NCBI RefSeq assembly: GCF_000383575.1
Contig: NZ_KB911579.1
Location: 3,961,640-4,008,615 of the forward strand
Length of the DNA stretch: 46,976 bases
Source of the DNA: Salinispora oceanensis
Lineage (GTDB): Bacteria > Actinomycetota > Actinomycetes > Mycobacteriales > Micromonosporaceae
Direction of reading: 5' to 3'
A program made the translations under genes and the position numbers. The notes under the pieces were generated by a model. It had not been told where the DNA came from. It was given only the letters and a program-made list of their open reading frames with translations, and did not search any database. Below, in pieces: positions 1 to 7,800 of this stretch; position 1 is the first letter of the stretch; each line of letters begins with the position of its first letter.

Positions 1-1
1 A

Positions 2-115
2 CCCATCACCGGCCCCAACCTGACCACCACCACCGGCGCCGCCGCCCTCTCCATCCTGGCCGGCGTCATCCTCAGCTACGCCGCGCGCCGACGCCCACCA
101 CACCGGACCACATAG
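2..115 (+). CDS. C-terminal end of an LPXTG-type cell-wall-anchored surface protein (partial)
   Basis: Only the last 37 codons lie in the window. The frame opens with Pro-Ile-Thr-Gly, which with an unseen preceding Leu would be an LPXTG sorting signal. A hydrophobic stretch follows (about residues 12-28 of the fragment, Gly-Ala-Ala-Ala-Leu to Tyr-Ala-Ala), then a basic tail (Arg-Arg-Arg ... His-Arg-Thr-Thr) and TAG. This order is the classic substrate tail for sortases, which cleave between Thr and Gly and attach the protein to the wall. A class F sortase is encoded at 7133-7780, but whether it handles this substrate is inference. The Leu and the protein's function lie outside the window. Confidence 0.72.
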   Translation, partial: PITGPNLTTTTGAAALSILAGVILSYAARRRPPHRTT

Positions 116-222
116 AAACCAGGTACCACCAGCCCACACCACCGCCCCCGGGGCCGCGAAGAGATTCTTCCGTTCCGGGAAGGACCACGTCATGGCAGGG
201 CGCGGGGTGCCCCTGGGGCGGT

Positions 223-584
223 TCAGAGCGAATCGGGCAGGTTGAACGAGGCGAAGACCTCGGGGGAGAAGGCGGTGATCTCGCGGCGGCCTCGATGGCG
301 GGCCAATCGAGGACGTCGCGCAGGATCAGCACCGCCCGCTGCCGCGGGGGTAGGTGCTGAACCGCCACGAGGAAGGCGAACTCGATCGTTTCTCGCGCCA
401 TGATCTGAGATTCGGGCTGCCGTTCGGCCGGCGCGACGGGTTCGAGCAGGTGGTCGGGGAGGGGCTGCAGCCAGGGGACCTCGTCGGTCGGAGGTGGGGG
501 AGTGGACGGTCCGGCGCCCAGGGTGGCCCGCGTGTGGGGGTGTGAGGCGGCCCGCAGGTCGGTAGCGTTGGGCGCGACGCGGCC
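223..584 (-). pseudogene. Remnant of an ECF sigma factor (SigG/SigJ-like, region 4) with internal deletion and frameshift
   Basis: Reading the minus strand from 584, an open frame gives a proline-rich linker, then a segment ending in Ala-Arg-Glu-Thr-Ile-Glu, then HLPPRQRAVLILRDVLDWPA (about 310-370). That is the start of sigma region 4 in ECF factors that carry a SnoaL-like C-terminal domain. The frame then turns into low-complexity Pro/Ser/Arg. A different frame (about 290 down to the stop at 223) gives REITAF and FNLPDSL, which resembles the extreme C-terminus of the same family. The helix-turn-helix of region 4, the SnoaL domain and all of region 2 are missing. The pieces are therefore interpreted as a deleted and frameshifted gene that cannot make a working sigma factor. 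Confidence 0.68.
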
Positions 585-1005
585 TCAGAAGTCCGGCGAG
601 GCCGTGCGGCAGGCTCGCCGTCACGATGCGGCAGCGATCTCGTCAAGGCCGCGTCGGGCACGTCACTTGATCGAAGTCGCGCGCACTACGGCAAGGGCGA
701 TAGGGAACCGACGGTCGGGATGCTGCGGCAGGCGTACGAGTCCGCCTTCGAGACGATTCGCTTCAACGGGTACGCCCGTCAGATCACCTTGGACCTGCTT
801 GGCGGCCCGCGTGCCACCCGAGACGATGCCCGCGACCTCGCGGTCCGAGTTGGACTCGTCTCGTGCTCCGGAGGTAGGAACTTTACCCACTTCAGCATGC
901 AACCCACCGTGGCTTGTCGTGCACGGGACGCGGCGGGCGGTGCGCGTTTCCTACCAGCGCGAGTGCGGCAAATCGGGTTGAGTCGGGGTGCCGGATGCTG
1001 GCTAG
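585..1005. other. Degraded or non-coding stretch, possible gene remnant
   Basis: No convincing gene is seen in these 421 bases. One plus-strand frame (546 onward, best between 660 and 860) is GC3-rich and reads like protein, for example LRQAYESAF followed by DLLGGPRATRDDARDLAVRV. It has no clear start, resembles nothing I recognise, and runs out of sense before the next gene. It may be an eroded gene next to the broken sigma factor. A possible -10 (GATGCT, 994-999) sits 6 nt before the start at 1006. Confidence 0.35.
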
Positions 1006-1617
1006 ATGGGTCGCATGCGCACCATCGTGAGCGACCGCCTCCGGCTGCGCCCTTGGCAGGACGAGGACGCCGACTTTCTGTTGGATCTTGAGTCACGCTG
1101 GGAGGTCGTGCGATTTGTGGGCCCGCAGCCCACGATCATGCACGATCGCGAGCGCGCCCTCGCCTCGATCGCACGCCGACGCGCCATCGATGATCCGGTC
1201 CACGGGATCTGGGCTATCACTACGGCGGCGGATGGCCGGCTGGTCGGTAATCTCCTGCTCAAGCCGATTCCGCTGTCGGCGGGGGAGCCGGCCGGTGGGC
1301 CGGCCGAGGTCGAGATCGGCTGGCAGCTACATCCGGAATCCTGGGGGCACGGCTACGCCACCGAGGCAGCGGCGGCGGTCCTGTCGGACGCGTTCAACCG
1401 AGGGCTGACGAGAGTCATCGCGGTCACGCACCCGGACAATCGGGCCTCCCAGGCTGTCTGTCGGCGGCTCGGCATGACACACCTGGGCCGAACAACGAAG
1501 TACTACGACATGCCGAACGAACTCTTCGAGAGTGAGACGCGGGAGCCCCAGCCGGTGAGACCCGATCAGGTTCGTCCCTTGCGGGCAACGTGGTCGAAGG
1601 TGGCGCCGCATCGGTAG
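1006..1617 (+). CDS. GNAT-family N-acetyltransferase (RimJ/RimL type)
   Basis: 203 residues of the Acetyltransf_3 type, which transfers acetyl from acetyl-CoA to an amino group, commonly a protein N-terminus, polyamine or drug. The opening SDRLRLRPWQDEDADFLL is the usual beta1-alpha1 start of RimJ/L proteins. The acetyl-CoA loop is seen in WGHGYATEAA (about residues 108-117), followed by the conserved NRASQAVCRRLGM near residue 146-158. Two in-frame ATGs exist at 1006 and 1015; the second gives a family-typical N-terminus. The tail after residue 180 is Pro/Arg-rich and probably not part of the fold. The substrate cannot be told from the sequence. Confidence 0.85.
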   Translation: MGRMRTIVSDRLRLRPWQDEDADFLLDLESRWEVVRFVGPQPTIMHDRERALASIARRRAIDDPVHGIWAITTAADGRLVGNLLLKPIPLSAGEPAGGPAEVEIGWQLHPESWGHGYATEAAAAVLSDAFNRGLTRVIAVTHPDNRASQAVCRRLGMTHLGRTTKYYDMPNELFESETREPQPVRPDQVRPLRATWSKVAPHR

Positions 1618-1678
1618 GCGCGATGGCTCAATGACGCTGCCTGGATCCGGCCCTGGTTGGCGGGTTGCGGGTGCCCCC

Positions 1679-1684
1679 TACCCT
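1679..1684 (+). promoter_or_regulatory. -10 element of a leaderless transcript
   Basis: TACCCT lies 7 nt before the ATG at 1692. This fits the actinobacterial TANNNT -10 with transcription starting at or next to the start codon. No Shine-Dalgarno precedes that ATG, which agrees with leaderless translation and favours 1692 over the upstream TTG at 1665. Confidence 0.6.
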
Positions 1685-1691
1685 TGCCGGC

Positions 1692-2417
1692 ATGGCGTTA
1701 GCACCCGCTGCGGTCCACGATCTGGGCGACGAACTGCGAGGTCTCGGCTGGGTCAGCGACCTGATGGTCGCCGGGTCGTTGGCCACCGGCGACTACATTC
1801 CGGGCGTCAGCGATCTTGATCTGGTCGCGCTCGTGGATGGGCGCGTTGACGCCGGCCGGAAGGCGGCGCTCGCTGCCATTCACCGCCGGCTCGACCGCGG
1901 AAGTGGCGCGGGAGCCAAGCTCGGGTGCGGGTACGTCGACGGCGCGACCGTTGCGGAGCTCGAGCTACCGCATCCCACCTGGTCCCATGGCCGCTTCGTT
2001 CACCGCACTCTTTCCCGGGTCACCCGGGCGGAGCTGGTGCGACACGGATCCGAGGTCTTTGGGCGTTCGCCCCGCGAGGTCTTTCCCGAGGCATCGGACG
2101 CCGACGTCCGAGCAGCCGCGCGGGCGGAGCTGACCGGCTACTGGGGCTTGGCTGTCCGGCGTCCCTGGTGGTGGCTGGAACCCACGATTGCTGAGCTCGG
2201 TCTTACCGCCATGGCTCGAGGCCGGCACGCCCTCGACCACGGCGAGCTCCTCACCAAGACGCAGGCCATCAAGCAGGCGAACGCTCCAACCTGGCTGATC
2301 GGCCACCTCAGCGCCAGACGGTGCGGCGAAGCCGTCTCCCTGCCTCGGCTCCGGACCGCTTGGATTGCCTGGCGCGACGCCCGCCGGACAGTCGCCTACG
2401 CGAAGCGCACCCGGTGA
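1692..2417 (+). CDS. Nucleotidyltransferase-fold protein (aminoglycoside adenylyltransferase-like)
   Basis: 241 residues. GS at residues 28-29, followed by DLD with aspartates at 41 and 43 (GSLATGDYIPGVSDLDLVAL), is the Pol-beta-type nucleotidyltransferase signature: the Gly-Ser loop binds the triphosphate and the two aspartates bind Mg. The C-terminal helical half (about 130-240) resembles the substrate-binding part of ANT(3'')/ANT(9)-like enzymes. Such proteins AMP-ylate small molecules, but many actinobacterial members have no known substrate, so a resistance role is only possible, not shown. The ATG at 1692 is chosen because of the leaderless -10 in front of it. Confidence 0.7.
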   Translation: MALAPAAVHDLGDELRGLGWVSDLMVAGSLATGDYIPGVSDLDLVALVDGRVDAGRKAALAAIHRRLDRGSGAGAKLGCGYVDGATVAELELPHPTWSHGRFVHRTLSRVTRAELVRHGSEVFGRSPREVFPEASDADVRAAARAELTGYWGLAVRRPWWWLEPTIAELGLTAMARGRHALDHGELLTKTQAIKQANAPTWLIGHLSARRCGEAVSLPRLRTAWIAWRDARRTVAYAKRTR

Positions 2418-2500
2418 GTCCACTCTCGAGCGCGGCGTCGACCTCAGCATCGATACTGTGTTCGCGAGTGATCATCGCATGATGGGGGGGGAATGCAGCG

Positions 2501-3067
2501 ATGCCCTTGACGAACCCGTGGCTCGCGGAACCCGCGCCGACGCGGCGACTGCCGCGGGACCGGCTTGCCGAGCGGATCCTTAACCTGCTCTCGTCGCAGA
2601 ACATGTGCGTGCTGGCCACGGCCGGGCCCGACGGACCGCTGGCCACCCCGGTGCGCTACTACCCGCTCGACTTCGCGGTGATGTTCACCGCCGCGCCACG
2701 ATCGCCGAAGCTGCGCAACATTGCCGCGGACCCGCGGGTCTCGGTGGGTGTCTTCGCCCCGCTGGTCGGGCTGGCCAGCAGTCGCGGCGCGCAGCTCTTC
2801 GGCGAGGCTCGGGTGCTGCCACCCGAGCACCCCGACCGCGAGCCCTACTGGGCGGCGTTCCGGTGGGAGAACGAGCACGCCGAACGGGGCCGGTCGCTCG
2901 CCGAGCCACCACGGGACACCCTGGTGGTGATCGAGGCGAACCGGATCGTCTACACCGAGCACTGGCTTCGACGGGAGGGTTTCGCCGCCCGTCAGTTCTG
3001 GCGACGCCGCGAGCACGAGCCCGGGGGCGGCGAACGCACCGGCTTCCGCCCGGACCGCGACGACTAA
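2501..3067 (+). CDS. Pyridoxamine 5'-phosphate oxidase-like FMN/F420-binding split-barrel protein
   Basis: 188 residues with the split-barrel flavin-binding fold. The first strands read MCVLATAGPDGPLATPVRYY (about 34-53), then SPKLRNIAADPRVSVGVF (about 66-83), the usual core in which a flavin or deazaflavin binds. Size and layout fit small PPOX-class proteins that act as reductases or heme/cofactor-binding enzymes; the true cofactor (FMN, F420 or heme) is not evident. A G-rich run (GGGGGGGAA) just upstream of the ATG at 2501 could serve as ribosome binding site, and a GATACT at about 2452 is a possible -10. It ends only 14 bp from the convergent helicase gene. Confidence 0.75.
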   Translation: MPLTNPWLAEPAPTRRLPRDRLAERILNLLSSQNMCVLATAGPDGPLATPVRYYPLDFAVMFTAAPRSPKLRNIAADPRVSVGVFAPLVGLASSRGAQLFGEARVLPPEHPDREPYWAAFRWENEHAERGRSLAEPPRDTLVVIEANRIVYTEHWLRREGFAARQFWRRREHEPGGGERTGFRPDRDD

Positions 3068-3081
3068 GCCCGGCCGGGGTG

Positions 3082-5646
3082 TCAGCCGCCGAGCTGTCCG
3101 ACCTCGGTGATCCGGAGGACCGCCGCGCCCGCCTCGTCGGAGGCGGCGAGTTCCACCTCGGCGCTGATTCCCCAGTCGTGGTCACCTTCGGGGTCGTCCA
3201 GGATCTGGCGTACGCTCCAGGTCGTGCTGCCCTGCTCGATCAGCAGCAGCGCCGGCCCGCGGGCGTTCGGCCCGATGCCGATCTCCGGGTACTCCTCGAA
3301 GTACGGTGCCAGGGCATCTTCCCAAGCGGCGGCGTCCCAGCCGGCGGCGCTGTCCAGCTCGCCCAGCTCGTCCCAGCGGTGCAGGGCGGCCAGCTCCACC
3401 CGACGGAACAGGGCGTTGCGAACCAGCACCCGGAACGCCCGGGTGTTGCGGGTGATCGCCGTCGGCTGGTCGTCCAGGGCGACGGCGACCTCCTCGACGT
3501 CGGAGGGGTTGCGCAGCCGCTCCCACTCGTCGATTAGGCTGGAGTCAACCTGGCGGACCAGCTCGCCCAGCCACTCGATGAGGTCGATCAGCTCCTCGGT
3601 CTTGGCGTCCTCGGGGACGGTGTGCCGGAGCGTCTTGTACGCGTCGGCGAGGTACCGCAGGACGAGGCCCTCGGACCGGGTCAACCCGTAGAACTGGACG
3701 AATTCGCCGAAGGTCATCGCCCGCTCGTACATGTCCCGGACGACGGACTTGGGGGAGAGCTGATGGTCGGCCACCCAGGGGTGCCCCTGGCGGTACATCT
3801 CGTAGGCGTTGTCCAGCAGCTCGGCGAGGGGCTTGGGCCAGGTGACCTCGTCGAGCAGTTCGAGGCGGGCCTCGTACTCGATGCCTTCGGCCTTCATCGC
3901 GGCGACGGCCTCACCGCGGGCCTTGAACTGCTGCGCGGAGAGCACCTGGCGCGGGTCGTCGAGGATCGACTCGATCACGCTGAGCACGTCCAGGGCGTAG
4001 GCCGGGGACTCGCGGTCGAGGAGCTCGATGGTGGCGAGGGCGAGGGGCGACAGCGGCTGGTTGAGGGCGAAGTCGAGCTGGAGGTCGACGGTGAGTCGGG
4101 CCCGGCGGCCGGACTCGTCCGGCTCGGGTAGCTCCTCAACGACGCCACCGGCGCGCAGCGCCCGGTAGATGGCGATGGCGCGGCGGATGTGCCGGCGCTG
4201 GGCGGCGCGGTCCTCGTGGTTGTCGGTGAGCAGGTGTCGCATCGCCGCGAACGCGTCGCCGGGGCGGCCGATGACGTTGAGCAGCATAGCGTGGCTGACC
4301 TGGAAGCTGGAGGCGAGGGGCTCCGGATCGGCCTCAACCAGCCGTTCGAAGGTGGGCTTGCCCCAGCCGATCGACCCCTCCGGTGGCTTCTTCCGGACGA
4401 CCTTGCGGCGCTTCTTCGGGTCGTCGCCGGCCTTCGCCAGGGCCTTCTCGTTCTCGATGACGTGCTCGGGTGCCTGCACCACGACCCGGCCGAGGGTGTC
4501 GAAGCCGGCTCGTCCGGCGCGGCCGGCGATCTGGTGGAACTCGCGGGCCTTGAGGAGCCGGGTCCGGGTGCCGTCGTACTTCGACAGCCCGGTGAAGAGC
4601 ACGGTGCGGATCGGTACGTTGATGCCGACCCCGAGGGTGTCCGTGCCGCAGATGACCTTGAGGAGCCCGGCCTGGGCCAGCGTCTCGACCAGGCGGCGGT
4701 ATTTGGGCAGCATCCCCGCGTGGTGTACGCCGATGCCGTGTCGGACCAGCCGGGACAGGGTCTTGCCGAAGCCGGAGGTGAAGCGGAAGTTCCCGATCGC
4801 CGCCGCGATCATGTCCTTCTCGGCCCGGGTGCAGACGTTGACGCTCATCAGTGCCTGGGCCCGTTCCAGGGCCGCCGCCTGGGTGAAGTGTACGACGTAC
4901 ACCGGGGCTTCACGGGTCTCCAGTAGCTCCTCGAGGGTCTCGTGCATCGGCGTCGTGGCGTACGAGAAGAGGAGAGGGACCGGGCGTTCGGCCGTCTGGA
5001 CGACGGCGGTCGGGCGATCGGTGCGGCGGGTGAGGTCGGCAACGAACCGGGTGGTGTCCCCGAGCGTGGCGGACATCAGGATGAACTGTGCCTGCGGTAG
5101 CTCGATCAGCGGCACCTGCCAGGCCCAACCCCGGTCCGGCTCGCTGTAGAAATGGAACTCGTCCATGATCACCTGGCCGACGTCCGCGCGGGTGCCCTCG
5201 CGCAGCGCGAGGTTGGCCAGAATCTCCGCGGTACAGCAGATGACCGGCGCATCCGGGTTGACGCTGGCATCGCCGGTGAGCATGCCGACGTTGTCGGCCC
5301 CGAACACCTCGCAGAGCGCGAAGAACTTCTCCGACACCAGTGCCTTGATCGGGGCCGTGTAGAAGGTCGTCCGGTCGTCGGCGAGCGCGGCGAAGTGGGC
5401 CGCCATCGCGACCAGGCTCTTGCCGGACCCGGTCGGCGTATTCATGATCACGTTCGCGCCGGAGACGATCTCGATGACCGCTTCCTCCTGGTGCGGATAG
5501 AGATCGAGGCCGCGGTCGGAGGCCCAACCGGCGAACGCGTCGTACAGGGTGTCGGGGTCGGCGCTGGCCGGCAGCGCGGCGGTAAGTGTCATGGCGGGGT
5601 CCATGGTGCCCCGACCATCACCGCCCGCGCCAACCGGGCCGGTCAT
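3082..5646 (-). CDS. DEAD/DEAH-box helicase with C-terminal DUF3516
   Basis: About 854 residues of the Ski2/Mtr4-like superfamily 2 helicases found in actinobacteria. Visible motifs are Walker A TPTGSGKS (residues 70-77), the Walker B variant DEFH (about 161-164), SATLGD (motif III), and QIAGRAGRAG (motif VI, about 373-382). A basic insert (DDPKKRRKVVRKKPP) follows, and the C-terminal third is DUF3516. It probably unwinds RNA or structured nucleic acid using ATP; the substrate is not known. Starts at 5646, 5604 and 5592 are all possible. 5646 lies 17 bp after the trmB stop, suggesting a trmB-helicase transcript. An open frame continues upstream to 5940 but only overlaps trmB and is not believed. 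Confidence 0.9.
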   Translation of the reverse strand: MTGPVGAGGDGRGTMDPAMTLTAALPASADPDTLYDAFAGWASDRGLDLYPHQEEAVIEIVSGANVIMNTPTGSGKSLVAMAAHFAALADDRTTFYTAPIKALVSEKFFALCEVFGADNVGMLTGDASVNPDAPVICCTAEILANLALREGTRADVGQVIMDEFHFYSEPDRGWAWQVPLIELPQAQFILMSATLGDTTRFVADLTRRTDRPTAVVQTAERPVPLLFSYATTPMHETLEELLETREAPVYVVHFTQAAALERAQALMSVNVCTRAEKDMIAAAIGNFRFTSGFGKTLSRLVRHGIGVHHAGMLPKYRRLVETLAQAGLLKVICGTDTLGVGINVPIRTVLFTGLSKYDGTRTRLLKAREFHQIAGRAGRAGFDTLGRVVVQAPEHVIENEKALAKAGDDPKKRRKVVRKKPPEGSIGWGKPTFERLVEADPEPLASSFQVSHAMLLNVIGRPGDAFAAMRHLLTDNHEDRAAQRRHIRRAIAIYRALRAGGVVEELPEPDESGRRARLTVDLQLDFALNQPLSPLALATIELLDRESPAYALDVLSVIESILDDPRQVLSAQQFKARGEAVAAMKAEGIEYEARLELLDEVTWPKPLAELLDNAYEMYRQGHPWVADHQLSPKSVVRDMYERAMTFGEFVQFYGLTRSEGLVLRYLADAYKTLRHTVPEDAKTEELIDLIEWLGELVRQVDSSLIDEWERLRNPSDVEEVAVALDDQPTAITRNTRAFRVLVRNALFRRVELAALHRWDELGELDSAAGWDAAAWEDALAPYFEEYPEIGIGPNARGPALLLIEQGSTTWSVRQILDDPEGDHDWGISAEVELAASDEAGAAVLRITEVGQLGG

Positions 5647-5663
5647 CGGCGTCCCGCGCGGGC

Positions 5664-6365
5664 TCAGCGGCGGTGGTAGATCAGGTCGGCCACCGGTCGG
5701 CCGGCAGTCCGGGCGCGGCGTTCGAACTTCGTCACCGGACGGTGCTCGGGACGGGGCGCGAAGCCGTCGTGCGGGTTCACCAGCCCCGGATCGGCGTCCA
5801 GGGTCCGCCGCATCGCCTCCGCGTACTCGGCCCAGTCGGTCGCGCAGTGCAGCGTGCCCCCGGTCGCCAACCGGGAGCGCAGCAGGGCGACGTGAGCGGG
5901 CTGGATGAGGCGCCGTTTGTGGTGGCGGACCTTCGGCCACGGGTCCGGAAAGAAGACGTGTACCGCGTCGAGTGAGCCGGCGGGCAGAGCGCTGACCAGG
6001 TCCAACGCGTCGCCCTCGGCGATCCGAACATTGCTCAGGGAGTGCCGCTCCACCAGGTCGAGGAGGTTGGCGATTCCCGGCGTGTGCACCTCAACCGCCA
6101 GATAGTCTCGGTCCGGATCGGCGGAGGCCATCGCCACGGTGGCGTCGCCCATCCCAGAACCGATCTCCAACACCAGGGGCGCCCGGCGCGGGAACAGGAC
6201 AGCCGGCTCCACCGGCGTGCCGGGCACCTCCGGGACGGTCAGGCCGTACCGCGGCCACAGCTGTTGCAGCGCGCTGGTCTGGCGCGGCGACATCCGGCCG
6301 CGTCGCGGGTGAAAGGTCCGGATGCTCCGCGCGGGCGCGGTGGGGTGAGAGTCGGTGATGGTCAC
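5664..6365 (-). CDS. trmB: tRNA (guanine-N7-)-methyltransferase TrmB
   Basis: 233 residues. It methylates G46 in the variable loop of tRNA using S-adenosylmethionine. The SAM-binding motif EIGSGMGD is at 67-74, the family hallmark FPDPWPKVRHHKRRL at 139-153, CATDWAEYAE near 174-183, and TKFERRA at 212-218; all are characteristic of TrmB rather than other methyltransferases. The N-terminus (SIRTFHPRRGRMSPRQTSAL) is also typical. The gene lies immediately upstream of the DUF3516 helicase, so the two may be cotranscribed as an RNA-metabolism pair (inference). It is divergent from the sortase operon. Confidence 0.95.
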   Translation of the reverse strand: MTITDSHPTAPARSIRTFHPRRGRMSPRQTSALQQLWPRYGLTVPEVPGTPVEPAVLFPRRAPLVLEIGSGMGDATVAMASADPDRDYLAVEVHTPGIANLLDLVERHSLSNVRIAEGDALDLVSALPAGSLDAVHVFFPDPWPKVRHHKRRLIQPAHVALLRSRLATGGTLHCATDWAEYAEAMRRTLDADPGLVNPHDGFAPRPEHRPVTKFERRARTAGRPVADLIYHRR

Positions 6366-6485
6366 AGCGATCCGAGCGTACGCGAGGACCGCGCCGAATC
6401 GGATGTGATGTGCGACGGGGATGTCGGGATTCCCCGTGTGACAGGCCGGGTGTGCAGGGCAGCCCAGCCGGGTCGGGAGGGGGCT

Positions 6486-7136
6486 GTGGTGCAGGGGACC
6501 CGCGGGGGCCTGGTGGCGACGATCGCGGTCGCGGTCGTCGGCCCGCTGCTCGCGGTCGGGGCCACGAACGCGACGGCTGGGCCAGCATCAGCCCAGGCGG
6601 TGTCGGCTGCGCCGACTGCTGCCGGAGCGGCATCAGCCTGGTCCTCCCCCGTTGTGGCGTCGGCCCCCGCGGGGGTGCTCCGCCCGGTTGCCGCCCCGAT
6701 GCAGCCCGAGGGGTCGAAGCCGTCGACCGTCTTCGTTGAGGTGAGTCCGAGCACGGTGAAGGCGGGCTACCTGGTCTGGATCCGGGCGAGTTGCCGGGAC
6801 AACTCCATCCCGGCAAACGTCTGGTCCGACGCCTTCGGCCGCGTCCAGGTGAAGCCGGACAATGGGCTGTTGACCGCGACGGCGATGGTGCGGGAACGAA
6901 CCCTGCCCGGCAGCTACCGGGTCAAACTGGAGTGCCGCGACGGCGAGACCGCGTCAACGATGCTCCAGGTCGTCAAGTCGGTCGCGCCCAGTCGTGGCCC
7001 GGCCACCGGGTTCGGCGGGTCCGCCAGCAACTTCTCCGCGGGGCTGCTGCTGCCGGTCGGGGTCGGGCTGACCGTGGCCGGTCTGGTGGTGTGGCTGGTG
7101 TCCCTCCGCCGTTTCCGCGGGGCTGCCCGCCGATGA
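6486..7136 (+). CDS. Secreted/membrane protein of the sortase operon
   Basis: About 216 residues from the GTG at 6486, chosen because GGGAGGGGG precedes it at Shine-Dalgarno distance (GTG 6489 is equivalent). It has a hydrophobic signal segment (about residues 7-25), an Ala/Pro/Ser-rich linker, then a small beta-rich extracellular module containing two cysteines (IRASCRDN and LECRDG) that could form a disulfide. A C-terminal transmembrane helix (LLLPVGVGLTVAGLVVWLVS) and a basic end follow. The layout resembles wall or membrane proteins found beside class E/F sortases, although no LPXTG is present. Its stop overlaps the sortase start in ATGA, so the two are translationally coupled. Function unknown. 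Confidence 0.75.
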   Translation: MVQGTRGGLVATIAVAVVGPLLAVGATNATAGPASAQAVSAAPTAAGAASAWSSPVVASAPAGVLRPVAAPMQPEGSKPSTVFVEVSPSTVKAGYLVWIRASCRDNSIPANVWSDAFGRVQVKPDNGLLTATAMVRERTLPGSYRVKLECRDGETASTMLQVVKSVAPSRGPATGFGGSASNFSAGLLLPVGVGLTVAGLVVWLVSLRRFRGAARR

Positions 7137-7780
7137 CCAGGGCCCGTGCGGCCCGCGCGGCCCGCCGACCGGCGGGCCGGCGCAGCCCGTGGGCCGTACC
7201 GCTCGCCGTGCTGCTGGTGTTGGTGGGGGTCTTCGCCACTGGTGCCGGGCTGGGTCGAACCACCGGCCCGCTGGAGTGGGCGAACACGGCAGAAGTGGAC
7301 CGACCCGCCAGCGGCGCCCGGCCCGAACCGGCCACCAGCCGGCCGGTTCGCCTCGCCGTACCTGCGATCGGGGTCGCCGCGCCGATCGCGCCGGTGGGGC
7401 AGGCCCGGGATGGCTCTATCGCTGTCCCTCCCCTGGAGCGGGCCCACGAGACCGGCTGGTACGACCAGGGACCGGTCCCCGGCGATCCGGGACCGGCGGT
7501 CATCGTCGGTCACGTCGACACCAGGGCTGGTCCGTCGGTCTTCGTTGACCTGCACCGGCTGCGTCCCGGCGACCCGATCGAGGTGACCCGCGCCGACGGC
7601 TCGGTCGTGGGATTCCGGGTCGACTCGGTGGAGCGGTTCCCCAAGGACCAACTTCCCGCCGAACGGGTGTACGGCGATTCCGGGCCGGCCGGGCTGCGCC
7701 TGATCACCTGCGGTGGAGCCTGGATGGGGGGCCGCACCGGCTACGCCGACAACGTCATCGCCTTCGCCACGATGACGTGA
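7133..7780 (+). CDS. Class F sortase
   Basis: 215 residues. A basic N-terminus and one transmembrane helix (about 19-41) anchor the enzyme, with the catalytic domain outside. The sortase triad is visible: His127 in VIVGHVDT, Cys193 in LITCGG and Arg201 in GGRTGYADN. The strand RLAVPAIGVAAPI is the usual start of class E/F sortase domains. Sortases cleave LPXTG-type signals and transfer the protein to a nucleophile on the peptidoglycan; the substrate of class F members is mostly unknown. The start ATG overlaps the upstream stop (ATGA). The LPITG-like protein ending at 115 is a possible client. Confidence 0.92.
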   Translation: MTRARAARAARRPAGRRSPWAVPLAVLLVLVGVFATGAGLGRTTGPLEWANTAEVDRPASGARPEPATSRPVRLAVPAIGVAAPIAPVGQARDGSIAVPPLERAHETGWYDQGPVPGDPGPAVIVGHVDTRAGPSVFVDLHRLRPGDPIEVTRADGSVVGFRVDSVERFPKDQLPAERVYGDSGPAGLRLITCGGAWMGGRTGYADNVIAFATMT

Positions 7781-7800
7781 GACCGGCCGGTGATCCGGTC
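7781..7800. terminator. Short hairpin between convergent genes
   Basis: GACCGG (7781-7786) pairs perfectly with CCGGTC (7795-7800) across an 8-nt loop. It fills the 18-bp gap between the sortase stop and the convergent sulfotransferase stop and could terminate both. There is no T tract, as is common in high-GC actinobacteria. Confidence 0.4.

Noticed and set aside
2605..3537. Plus-strand frame across the flavoprotein and helicase 3' ends
   Set aside because: Spans two real genes in other frames and is Arg/Gly/Ala noise.
4169..5149. Long plus-strand frame opposite the helicase
   Set aside because: Shadow of a high-GC gene; Ser/Arg-rich with no domain.
5647..5940. N-terminal extension of the DUF3516 helicase
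   Set aside because: The open frame continues, but it lies inside trmB, has Arg/Pro/Gly-rich noise sequence and no helicase-family similarity.
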